Positions 1 to 6,320 of a DNA stretch of 6,942 nucleotides are shown piece by piece; position 1 is the first letter of the stretch; every line of letters starts with the position of its first letter. This stretch comes from Campylobacterales bacterium (GTDB lineage Bacteria; Campylobacterota_A; Desulfurellia; JAADFJ01). The position numbers and the translations under genes were made by a program. Location: contig JALWSW010000089.1 of NCBI GenBank assembly GCA_027080125.1, forward strand, positions 1-6,942. The letters are read 5' to 3'. The notes below the pieces were generated by a model. It was not told the DNA's origin and made no database searches. It saw nothing but the letters and a program-made list of their open reading frames with translations.

Positions 1-17
1 GAGTATAAGCCAAAAAG

Positions 18-62
18 TTTGTAATCAGCAGGTCACTGGTTCGATTCCAGCCGCCGGCTCCA
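18..62 (+). tRNA. 3' half of tRNA-Thr(UGU), probable attachment-site copy
   Basis: The segment reads as the anticodon loop through the CCA tail of a tRNA. It has loop TTTGTAA (18-24) with anticodon TGT at 20-22, the 3' anticodon strand TCAGC (25-29), and a variable region. The T arm has loop TTCGATT (40-46) and stem pairs CTGG/CCAG. The 3' acceptor strand is CGCCGGC (52-58), followed by discriminator T59 and CCA at 60-62. UGU decodes threonine. The 5' half is missing: the matching anticodon strand should be GCTGA at 13-17, but the bases there are AAAAG and do not pair, and no D arm is seen. The window edge is not the cause, because 17 unrelated bases precede the match. A duplicated 3' tRNA end starting at the anticodon loop is the usual footprint of a tyrosine-recombinase integration. 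The intact tRNA and the element would then lie to the left. A group I intron ending just before base 18 is a less likely alternative. Confidence 0.75.
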
Positions 63-143
63 GAATTTCGGTTGTTGCTTTTTTGTTTTTATCTTTTCTC
101 TCAGACCTTATGGTTTCTTGAATTTTAATCTTTAGATGCAATA

Positions 144-1406
144 ATGAAAGATATGCAGAAAATTGTTATCGAAGGAAGAAGGTCATTAGAAGGTGTTGTA
201 AATATAAGCGGGTCAAAAAACGCATCGCTTCCGATTATGGCAGCAACGTTATTGACATCTGAGATATGCAGCATTAGAAATCTTCCGAATTTGCGCGATA
301 TCGACAGTTTTTCGGAATTGATGAACTCATTTGGTGCAAATATAGATAAATTAGATCATGCGATAAATATCTGTTGTGACAATATAAACAATCTTACGGC
401 TCATTACGATCTGGTAAAAAAGATGAGAGCCTCGATACTTGTTTTGGGTCCTATGGTTGCCAGATTCGCAAGAGCAAAGGTATCATTGCCGGGAGGATGC
501 GCAATCGGACTCAGACCTATCAATCTTCATATAGATGCCTTGAAAAAGATGGGAGCGACAGGCAGCGTGGAGAAAGGTTACATCATTTTGGAGGCACCTT
601 CGGGATTGCATGGAGCCGATATCTATTTTCCTAAAATTACCGTAACCGGTACAGAGAATATTCTTATGGCTGCAAGCTTGGCGAAAGGAAGAACTATTAT
701 TCACAATGCGGCAAAAGAGCCGGAGGTGGTTGCTCTTGCTAATATTTTGAATAAAATGGGTGCATATATATATGGAGCTGGCACCGATAAAATTGTTGTT
801 GATGGGGTAGAACGGTTGGGAGGATTTGAGGAGGCTGTCATTTACGACCGGATAGAAACCGGCACCTTTATTGCTGCGGTTGCTGCTGCAAAAGGTGAGG
901 TTTTGTTAAAAAATGCAAAGATTGATATGCTTGAATGTCCGGTTTCCATATTTGATGAGATGGGAGTGATTATAGAGAAAACCGAGAAGGGGGTAAAGGT
1001 AAGTTGCGATAAAGGATTAAAACCTGCAAATATCTACACTGCCCCATATCCGGGATTTCCGACCGATCTTCAGGCTCAGATTATGGCAGACCTTTCATTG
1101 GCATATGGCACGAGCATAATAAACGAAAATATATTTGAAAACCGTTTTATGCATGTTGCAGAACTTTCAAGGATGGGAGCAGATATAAAAGTAAGCGGTA
1201 AACAGGCTGTCGTAAAAGGAGTAAAACATTTGACAGGAGCAAATGTGATGGCAACGGATTTAAGAGCATCGGCATCTCTTGTTGTTGCAGGACTTGCTGC
1301 AAATGGAACAACCGTTATTGACAGGGCATATCATATAGACAGGGGCTATGAGTCGATAGAAAAAAAACTTCAAGCTGTAGGTGCCCGGATATGGAGAGAA
1401 TCGTAA
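144..1406 (+). CDS. murA: UDP-N-acetylglucosamine 1-carboxyvinyltransferase (MurA)
   Basis: This cytoplasmic enzyme transfers enolpyruvate from phosphoenolpyruvate to UDP-GlcNAc, the first committed step of peptidoglycan synthesis and the target of fosfomycin. The 420-residue length matches the family (E. coli 419). Visible signatures are ISGSKNASLP with the substrate-binding Lys25, the LPGGCAIGLRP loop with catalytic Cys119 and Arg124, GFPTDLQAQ with catalytic Asp308, and near the C-terminus TDLRASASLV and YHIDRGYE with Arg400. Because the loop residue is Cys rather than Asp, the enzyme should be fosfomycin-sensitive in principle. The start is uncertain: no Shine-Dalgarno sequence precedes the ATG at 144, and the ATG at 153 (MQKIVIEG) fits the usual family N-terminus equally well. 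No convincing promoter is seen in the 81-bp gap upstream. hisG begins one base after its stop, so the two are very likely cotranscribed. Confidence 0.97.
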   Translation: MKDMQKIVIEGRRSLEGVVNISGSKNASLPIMAATLLTSEICSIRNLPNLRDIDSFSELMNSFGANIDKLDHAINICCDNINNLTAHYDLVKKMRASILVLGPMVARFARAKVSLPGGCAIGLRPINLHIDALKKMGATGSVEKGYIILEAPSGLHGADIYFPKITVTGTENILMAASLAKGRTIIHNAAKEPEVVALANILNKMGAYIYGAGTDKIVVDGVERLGGFEEAVIYDRIETGTFIAAVAAAKGEVLLKNAKIDMLECPVSIFDEMGVIIEKTEKGVKVSCDKGLKPANIYTAPYPGFPTDLQAQIMADLSLAYGTSIINENIFENRFMHVAELSRMGADIKVSGKQAVVKGVKHLTGANVMATDLRASASLVVAGLAANGTTVIDRAYHIDRGYESIEKKLQAVGARIWRES

Positions 1407-1407
1407 T

Positions 1408-2025
1408 ATGAATAGTAGAATAAGAATTGCAGTGCCAAAGGGAAGACTGTTTGATAAATCGATAGAGATTTTGAAAAAATCGGGAATAGAGTTTGCCGAA
1501 CGCTCCGAAAGAAAGCTATCGGTAGATGCGACCAATTTCCCCTTGTCAATGTTGATTGTGAGGGCAAAAGATGTAATTACTTATGTCGAATATAAGGCGT
1601 GCGACATAGGAATTGTCGGGTTGGATCTTATAAAGGAGTATGAGCCTAACCTTCTCAAACTTGCCGATCTTGGTTTTGGAAAATGTAAGATGGTTGTTGC
1701 CGAGCCTGTAAACAAAAAACAATATTGGCGACCTGTAAAACGGGTGGCTACGAAATTTCCTCATGTTGCCGAAACCTTTTTTGCGAAAACAGGGTTGCCG
1801 GTTGAGATCATCAATCTTTACGGATCAATCGAACTTGCTCCGCTTTATGGATTGGCAGATCAGATAGTTGATATTGTTGATACCGGAAGAACGCTCAAGG
1901 AAAACAATCTTTATGTTGTGGAGGAGATTTTTAGCTCTTCGGCGCAGCTTGTTGCCAATCCTGTCCTTTACAAGATTAATCATAGGTCAATCGATGAGAT
2001 TACAAAACGATTCACTGTCCTTTGA
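1408..2025 (+). CDS. hisG: ATP phosphoribosyltransferase, short form (HisG)
   Basis: The enzyme catalyses the first step of histidine biosynthesis, joining ATP and PRPP to give phosphoribosyl-ATP. The protein has 205 residues, the size of the short HisG form. It opens with the family-typical RIRIAVPKGRLFDKSIEIL and carries the PRPP-binding loop DIVDTGRTL at residues 155-163. The C-terminal histidine-binding regulatory domain of the long form is absent. Short-form enzymes normally work as hetero-octamers with HisZ, a histidyl-tRNA synthetase-like subunit, which is not in this window. I chose the ATG at 1408 because GGAGAG (1393-1398) lies nine bases upstream and the protein then starts as the family does; an in-frame GTG at 1381 would overlap murA and lack a ribosome site. 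The 3' end overlaps the next gene by 32 bp. Confidence 0.96.
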   Translation: MNSRIRIAVPKGRLFDKSIEILKKSGIEFAERSERKLSVDATNFPLSMLIVRAKDVITYVEYKACDIGIVGLDLIKEYEPNLLKLADLGFGKCKMVVAEPVNKKQYWRPVKRVATKFPHVAETFFAKTGLPVEIINLYGSIELAPLYGLADQIVDIVDTGRTLKENNLYVVEEIFSSSAQLVANPVLYKINHRSIDEITKRFTVL

Positions 2026-2647
2026 CGATTTATTAAATTTTATGAAGTATGCGCGCTCTACTATGGGTTTTTGCTGGATGAAATCAAATCCTGATAAAAA
2101 TAGCAGACTCACCGGTCTGAAAGAAAAGGTTTATGCCTGCGCACTTTGCGAGATTGCAAAAACAAGACATAACAGTGTCTTTGGCGAGGGCAATCCTGAT
2201 GCAGATATTATGTTTATAGGCGAAGGACCGGGCGAGCAGGAGGATCTCAGCGGACGTCCGTTTGTCGGCAGAGCGGGAAAACTTTTGAATAAGTTGCTCA
2301 GTTCGGTGGGAATAAAAAGGGAATCGGTATATATTGCCAATATTATAAAATGCAGACCGCCCGGCAATAGAAATCCGTCAGAGAGCGAAATAACAAACTG
2401 CACGCCATATCTTAATCGTCAGATTGAGATAATTTCCCCCAAACTGCTCTTTGGGCTGGGAAAATTTGCCGCATCCTATCTGTTTGAGGCAGATATCCCG
2501 ATAGGTAAACTCAGAGGCAGGTATATCAAAAAAGGCGAGGTTGTTATCAGCTGCAGCTATCATCCTGCCTATCTTTTGCGAAATCCTTCCGCAAGCGAAC
2601 TGTTTATCGATGACTTAAAAAAGGCAATAAGATGTATAGATTTATAA
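1994..2647 (+). CDS. Uracil-DNA glycosylase, family 4 (iron-sulfur type)
   Basis: This is predicted to remove uracil from DNA, arising by cytosine deamination or dUMP incorporation, and so start base-excision repair. The protein has 217 residues from this start. Four cysteines have the family 4 spacing for a [4Fe-4S] cluster: Cys49 and Cys52 (CALC), then Cys120 and Cys136 fifteen residues apart in the KCRPPGNRNP region. The catalytic-site motifs are GEGPGEQED (76-84) and the C-terminal SYHPAYLLRNP with His190. GRPFVGRAGKLLN and VYIANIIKC are also typical. The frame stays open to an upstream ATG at 1868, but those residues lie wholly inside hisG and do not resemble the family. The ATG at 1994 has AGG at 1984-1986 and keeps a plausible helical N-terminus. 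The 32-bp overlap with hisG suggests translational coupling. The family assignment is firm; the exact start less so. Confidence 0.93.
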   Translation: MRLQNDSLSFDDLLNFMKYARSTMGFCWMKSNPDKNSRLTGLKEKVYACALCEIAKTRHNSVFGEGNPDADIMFIGEGPGEQEDLSGRPFVGRAGKLLNKLLSSVGIKRESVYIANIIKCRPPGNRNPSESEITNCTPYLNRQIEIISPKLLFGLGKFAASYLFEADIPIGKLRGRYIKKGEVVISCSYHPAYLLRNPSASELFIDDLKKAIRCIDL

Positions 2648-3675
2648 ACCATTTTGCCGTTTTATTTTTGTTGCTCATTTTTGTTCCGGCCGCCTATCCG
2701 TCTCAAATCGGATTTTTGGCTCCTTTGACCGGAAAATATGCAAACTTTAGTGAAGAGTTTCTGAAAGGCGCTTCGATAGCGGCATATCTTGATAACAGCA
2801 GCATCATTGTTGCAGACAATCAGGGCAAACCATTTTACACCAACTATCAGCTGAGATGGCTTGTTGGTAAAGGTATAAATAAAATCATAGGTCCCATCTT
2901 TTACATAAATGCAAAATCAATTAAACAGTTACTGAAGCAGTATAATGTTGTTGCTGCTGTTCCTTCCGGGGCCAAAGGAAAAATGTTCATCTCTCTTTCT
3001 ATCAGCAGCGATATTGCCAATCTGATGGCAGAGCTTGCCATAAAAAGCGGTGCAAAAACCATCAGTATAATCTATCCGCGAAACGAGAAATTCAAAACTG
3101 AAATTGCTAAAAAGTTCTATTCGTTTGTCTTGTCGCAAAATCGCATAGTCAAACTGAACGCTTTCGATACGAACAACCCCACTCTTCTGAATTTTGTAAA
3201 AAAAAGCTTTAATATCCGCAAAACGGGAAAAGATCAGTTCAGTTGCGATTTGCCGGATCTGGTTTTTCTTGACAGCTCGATTGAAAATGGTAAAAAACTG
3301 TTGTCGCTGTTTAAATATTATGAATGTATGCCCGAAACGATACTTGTTTTGCCGTTTTGGTATGATAATGCGGTTTTAAAGTCGGATTCCTCATTAACAA
3401 AAAATGTTGTAGTAGCCTCGATTTTTTATAAACAGAAAGATAGTCTCTCGAAACAATTTTTCGAGCTGTTTGTCAAGCGGTTCGGATACAAACCGACGAT
3501 TGCAAATGTTGTTGGCTTTGATATGGCGTTTTATCTTATAAATCACGAAAAAGCCGGCAATGAGCAAATTAAAGGTATCAGCACGCTTGTTCCCGGTTTT
3601 GGTCCCAAAAGTCTGATTTTTTTGAAAATAAAGGAGCATCGATTTGTCAAGGCGGAGAACTTACAGAATAGGTAA
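2632..3675 (+). CDS. Exported type 1 periplasmic-binding-fold protein of unknown role
   Basis: The 347-residue product starts with a signal peptide: Arg3, a hydrophobic core at about residues 8-20 (FAVLFLLLIFVPA), and a likely cleavage site near residues 21-25. There is no lipobox Cys, so a soluble periplasmic protein is expected. The mature part opens with IGFLAPLTGKYANFSEEFLKG, the pattern that starts Leu/Ile/Val-binding proteins and the LppC/LpoA-like peptidoglycan-synthase activators. Further pieces fit the same two-lobed fold: INKIIGPIFYINAK, VVAAVPSGAKG, a lobe-linking SGAKTISIIYPRNEKF, and FVKRFGYKPTIANVVGFDMA near the end. No transporter permease or ATPase gene is adjacent. The ATG has AAGG at 2621-2624 with seven bases of spacing; the gene overlaps udg by 16 bp and aroB by 32 bp. 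The fold assignment is reasonably supported from motifs; the ligand or partner is unknown. Confidence 0.82.
   Translation: MYRFINHFAVLFLLLIFVPAAYPSQIGFLAPLTGKYANFSEEFLKGASIAAYLDNSSIIVADNQGKPFYTNYQLRWLVGKGINKIIGPIFYINAKSIKQLLKQYNVVAAVPSGAKGKMFISLSISSDIANLMAELAIKSGAKTISIIYPRNEKFKTEIAKKFYSFVLSQNRIVKLNAFDTNNPTLLNFVKKSFNIRKTGKDQFSCDLPDLVFLDSSIENGKKLLSLFKYYECMPETILVLPFWYDNAVLKSDSSLTKNVVVASIFYKQKDSLSKQFFELFVKRFGYKPTIANVVGFDMAFYLINHEKAGNEQIKGISTLVPGFGPKSLIFLKIKEHRFVKAENLQNR
3631..3636 (+). promoter_or_regulatory. Shine-Dalgarno site deciding the TTG start of aroB
   Basis: AAGGAG lies seven bases before the TTG at 3644, inside the 3' end of the preceding gene. It is a near-consensus ribosome site at ideal spacing and supports the non-ATG start; the protein then begins in step with other 3-dehydroquinate synthases. 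Confidence 0.75.
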
Positions 3676-4735
3676 TAAAGAGATAATCGTTGAGGTGGGA
3701 AGTAATCTTGCCCATGCGCTAACCGAGTTTTTATTGGAAAAAAAGTTTTGCAAGCTGTTTCTGCTTTCAAATGAAACGGTGTTTCCCCTTTGGGGCACCA
3801 AGATTATGAGAGCGCTTGCAAACGCCGGTTTTGAAGTAGAAAAAATTATTGTAAAAGACGGAGAACAGTATAAGAATCTTGAGACCGTGAAATCGATTTT
3901 AAAGCAGCTTATATTATCAGGTGCTGAAAGAACATCGATTTTGATAAGTTTGGGCGGAGGAGTTATCACCGATATCGGGGGCTTTACCGCAAGTATTCTT
4001 TTGAGAGGTATCCCTGTTATTCATTATCCTACGACTCTTCTTTCTCAGGTTGATGCGGCTTTGGGGGGAAAAACAGGTGTTGATTTTTATGGGTTTAAAA
4101 ATATGGTTGGAAGCTTCTATCAACCTGATGCAATCTTTTGTGATTTGAAAACCTTAACTACTCTTGAGAACAAACAGATATCAAATGCTATGGCTGAGAT
4201 TATCAAATATGCTTTGACCGGAGAAGAGGTCATTTATGATATTTTGCATAAAAATAATCCTGATAATGTAATGACCGTCGCGGAAGAATTGGTAGATAGA
4301 TCTGTTAATAGAAAGCTTGGTATAGTTGCTGAGGATGAGAAGGAAGCTGGCAAAAGGGAGCTCTTGAATTTCGGACACACCTTCGGACATGCCGTTGAAT
4401 CGGCAAGTTCATTCAAACTGCTTCATGGTCAGGCAGTTGCGATTGGTATGAGTTTTGCTTTATTTTACTCAATGGAAAAAGGGTATATAACAAGAGAATG
4501 GTTTGGATTGGCTGAAAAACTGATAGAAAGCTATGGACTTAAAACTTCGATTCCGCCTGAAATCAAAATCGATGATATTTTCGATTTTATGGCAAAGGAT
4601 AAAAAAAGAAGAGGCGGAAATCTCCGTTTTGTCTTTGCCAAAGGCAAAGGTGCTGTTGTGGAGGATGCAGGCAATATTAAAAACGTAATTGACAGGTTTA
4701 TCATATACAAAACAGATGGCTTGGATAAAAGGTAG
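3644..4735 (+). CDS. aroB: 3-dehydroquinate synthase (AroB)
   Basis: The enzyme converts DAHP to 3-dehydroquinate, the second step of the shikimate pathway to aromatic amino acids, using NAD and a divalent metal in the cytoplasm. The 363-residue length matches the family. The NAD-binding region shows SLGGGVITDIGGF (102-114), followed by YPTTLLSQVDAALGGKTGV (128-146) and KNMVGSFYQP (152-161). The metal ligands are predicted as Glu185 in NAMAEIIKYAL, His245 in NFGHTFGHA and His261 in LHGQAVAIGM; the two histidines are 16 residues apart, as in the characterised enzymes. The conserved lysine-rich DKKRRGG is at 319-325. Translation starts at TTG, backed by a strong AAGGAG. The gene overlaps the previous one by 32 bp and appears to be last in the string that began with murA. 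Confidence 0.97.
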   Translation: MSRRRTYRIGNKEIIVEVGSNLAHALTEFLLEKKFCKLFLLSNETVFPLWGTKIMRALANAGFEVEKIIVKDGEQYKNLETVKSILKQLILSGAERTSILISLGGGVITDIGGFTASILLRGIPVIHYPTTLLSQVDAALGGKTGVDFYGFKNMVGSFYQPDAIFCDLKTLTTLENKQISNAMAEIIKYALTGEEVIYDILHKNNPDNVMTVAEELVDRSVNRKLGIVAEDEKEAGKRELLNFGHTFGHAVESASSFKLLHGQAVAIGMSFALFYSMEKGYITREWFGLAEKLIESYGLKTSIPPEIKIDDIFDFMAKDKKRRGGNLRFVFAKGKGAVVEDAGNIKNVIDRFIIYKTDGLDKR

Positions 4736-4743
4736 TTAAACTA

Positions 4744-4772
4744 TTGCAAAGCATATTTTATCGTGCTAATAT
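4744..4772 (+). promoter_or_regulatory. Predicted sigma70-type promoter for the lipoprotein gene
   Basis: A -35 element TTGCAA (4744-4749) and a -10 element TAATAT (4767-4772) are separated by exactly 17 bp, in the first sizeable gap after aroB. Transcription would start near 4779, giving a leader of about 57 bases before the ATG at 4836. It may also drive nfnAB downstream. This is a pattern match only. Confidence 0.5.
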
Positions 4773-4793
4773 TGCGGCGGAATTTATGCCGCA
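4773..4793. repeat. Perfect 6-bp inverted repeat at the predicted transcription start
   Basis: TGCGGC (4773-4778) and GCCGCA (4788-4793) are exact reverse complements separated by nine bases. The repeat begins directly after the predicted -10 box and covers the expected start point, so it could be an operator. In RNA it could form a short hairpin, but no T-run follows, which argues against a standard intrinsic terminator for aroB. Confidence 0.45.
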
Positions 4794-4835
4794 TGAGGTT
4801 AGGGTTATATTGCTAAAATATATGTTTTAAACAAT

Positions 4836-5441
4836 ATGAGGTTTGCGATTTTGAAAAGTCAGGAAAGTTATGCATGGAAGGCAAAACGATTTTGTGTCTT
4901 GGCAATCGGATTGTCACTTGTGCTATCCGGATGTTCGGTAGCAAAGCGATATATGGCAACTGATACTGCATTTGAGAACCGAATTGAATATAATACGAGA
5001 GACACAAGGGTTTATAACGATTTAAAGACGGTTGCAATTGGCTCGGCTTTGTTAATTGATAAGCGATTTGCAGATGGATATCTTGAACTCTACAAAACCA
5101 GAGTGCAACCCACCGATGAGCAATTTCAGAAGGTAAAAACCAGGCTTTACGGTTATCTGGACAAAACAACTTTTTTGATAAATTTTTATAGCCCGGAAGC
5201 TGCATTTTCAAATTTGGACGGAAATTCTAAATGGCAGATCAGCTTCAGCGTAGATGGCAAAAAACTGTATCCTATAGAAATAAAAGAAAGTAAACCGGAG
5301 GATTGGAGTTATCTTTCCGATATCAACAGATGGGACAGGCGCTATATCGTAAGATTTGATACGACAAAAGTCAGAGGCGTTGTGACTGTTTCATCAATTC
5401 TCGGAGAACTTAGGTTTGATTTTAGAAATTTCAGAAGATAA
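4836..5441 (+). CDS. Putative outer-membrane lipoprotein of unknown function
   Basis: I do not recognise this 201-residue protein. It has a basic N-terminal region (Lys16, Lys18, Arg19), a hydrophobic stretch at about 20-30, and a lipobox LSGC ending at Cys33, so it should be lipid-modified by the signal peptidase II route. The residue after Cys is Ser, which does not match the Asp inner-membrane retention signal and is compatible with outer-membrane sorting. The rest is soluble, with no further membrane segment. The second half has alternating patterns that look beta-rich (WQISFSVDGKKLYPIEIKE, RRYIVRFDTT, GVVTVSSILGELRFDF). The start is uncertain: the ATG at 4836 lacks a ribosome site, while an in-frame TTG at 4851 has GAGG at 4838-4841 nine bases before it and still keeps the whole signal peptide. 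It stands alone between two short gaps, probably with its own promoter. Confidence 0.8.
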   Translation: MRFAILKSQESYAWKAKRFCVLAIGLSLVLSGCSVAKRYMATDTAFENRIEYNTRDTRVYNDLKTVAIGSALLIDKRFADGYLELYKTRVQPTDEQFQKVKTRLYGYLDKTTFLINFYSPEAAFSNLDGNSKWQISFSVDGKKLYPIEIKESKPEDWSYLSDINRWDRRYIVRFDTTKVRGVVTVSSILGELRFDFRNFRR

Positions 5442-5491
5442 CGCCTTCAACAGGTATAAAATAGAATAAGAACAGCAAGGAGTGCGTATTT

Positions 5492-6319
5492 ATGTATTGC
5501 ATAAAAAGGAAAAAACAGTGGTCTGAAAAGGTCTTTACATACTGGATAGAGGCTCCATGGGTGGCAAGAGCAGCCAAGCCCGGACAGTTTCTTGCAACAA
5601 TAAACAGTCCGAAGGGCGAAAGGATTCCAATGACTATCGTTGATATTGACGGGGATACGATCGAGATACTTTTTCAGGTTATAGGCAAAAGCACGCTTGA
5701 GCTTTCGCGCATGAACGAAGGTGACAGTCTTTATGCGGTTGTAGGTCCTTTGGGTAATCCGTCTGAGCTTCAAAAGTTTGACGGGCCGGTGATTTTCGTT
5801 GCCGGAGGAATCGGCGTGGGACCGGTTTATCCTATTGCGAAAAAAGCGAAAGAGATGGGCAATAAGGTTATCTCCATAATGGGCGCGCGTTCAAAATCAC
5901 TGCTTGTAATGACCGAGCAGATGAAAGAGGTATCCGATGAGCTTTTGATTTCAACCGATGACGGAAGCTACGGCAGAAAAGGGTTTGTGACAGATCTTCT
6001 CAAAGAGGTTTTTGAAAGGGAGGAGAAACCTTCTCATATCTGGGCTATCGGACCTGCGATTATGATGAAATTTGTAAGTCTTACCGCAAAACCGTTTGGT
6101 GTGCCTTTGACCGTGAGTCTTAATCCGATTATGATTGATGCTACCGGAATGTGCGGTGTGTGCAGGGTTTATGTAAACGGCAAGAATCGTCTTGCCTGTG
6201 TGGATGGACCCGAGTTTGACGGATATGCGGTTGATTACGATAGTTTTATGGAACGATTAACGCAATATCGGGAAAAAGAGGCAATTGCGCTGAAGCGATA
6301 TATAGAGGCGGAGGGATAA
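5492..6319 (+). CDS. nfnA: NADH-dependent ferredoxin:NADP+ oxidoreductase small subunit (NfnA)
   Basis: This is the small FAD/[2Fe-2S] subunit of the cytoplasmic NfnAB complex, also annotated as sulfide dehydrogenase beta subunit or as a PyrK-like ferredoxin-NADP reductase. The 275 residues follow the family order. An N-terminal FAD-binding barrel includes KPGQFL and RIPMTIVDID (44-53). An NAD-binding domain carries VAGGIGVGPVYPIAK (103-117). A C-terminal cluster motif has Asp216, Cys221, Cys224 and Cys236 (DATGMCGVC, then LACVDGPEFDG). In the characterised Nfn enzyme one Asp and three Cys hold the [2Fe-2S] cluster, and all four are present here. AAGGAG (5477-5482) lies nine bases before the ATG. 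nfnB starts one base after its stop, which strongly supports a two-subunit complex. An assignment as dihydroorotate dehydrogenase electron-transfer subunit PyrK is less likely because no pyrD is adjacent and the partner is GltD-like. Confidence 0.92.
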   Translation: MYCIKRKKQWSEKVFTYWIEAPWVARAAKPGQFLATINSPKGERIPMTIVDIDGDTIEILFQVIGKSTLELSRMNEGDSLYAVVGPLGNPSELQKFDGPVIFVAGGIGVGPVYPIAKKAKEMGNKVISIMGARSKSLLVMTEQMKEVSDELLISTDDGSYGRKGFVTDLLKEVFEREEKPSHIWAIGPAIMMKFVSLTAKPFGVPLTVSLNPIMIDATGMCGVCRVYVNGKNRLACVDGPEFDGYAVDYDSFMERLTQYREKEAIALKRYIEAEG

Positions 6320-6320
6320 G

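Noticed and set aside
63..143. Terminator or promoter in the T-rich gap before murA
   Set aside because: There are T-runs around 79-90 but no stable hairpin before them, and no -35/-10 pair with acceptable spacing upstream of the murA start.
1381..1407. Earlier GTG start for hisG
   Set aside because: It would overlap murA, has no ribosome site, and adds nine residues before the conserved N-terminus, while ATG 1408 has GGAGAG at good spacing.
1260..1567. Two - strand open frames over the murA-hisG junction
   Set aside because: They are shadows of strongly supported + strand genes with catalytic motifs and have no family features of their own.
1868..1993. Upstream extension of the uracil-DNA glycosylase frame
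   Set aside because: These codons are entirely inside hisG in another frame, and their translation is Leu/Arg-rich without family similarity; the ATG at 1994 gives a family-like protein.
4773..4797. Intrinsic terminator after aroB
   Set aside because: The hairpin has only six pairs with a nine-base loop, and no T-run follows; it also sits right behind a good -10 box.
4813..5211. 132-codon open frame on the - strand
   Set aside because: It lies mostly antisense to the lipoprotein gene, has no recognisable domain or ribosome site, and the + strand reading has a clear signal peptide and lipobox.
5442..5491. Separate promoter for nfnA at the TATAAA near 5455-5460
   Set aside because: No -35 match is found at 16-18 bp upstream; the nearest T-rich hexamer is too far away, so the call would rest on one AT-rich hexamer.
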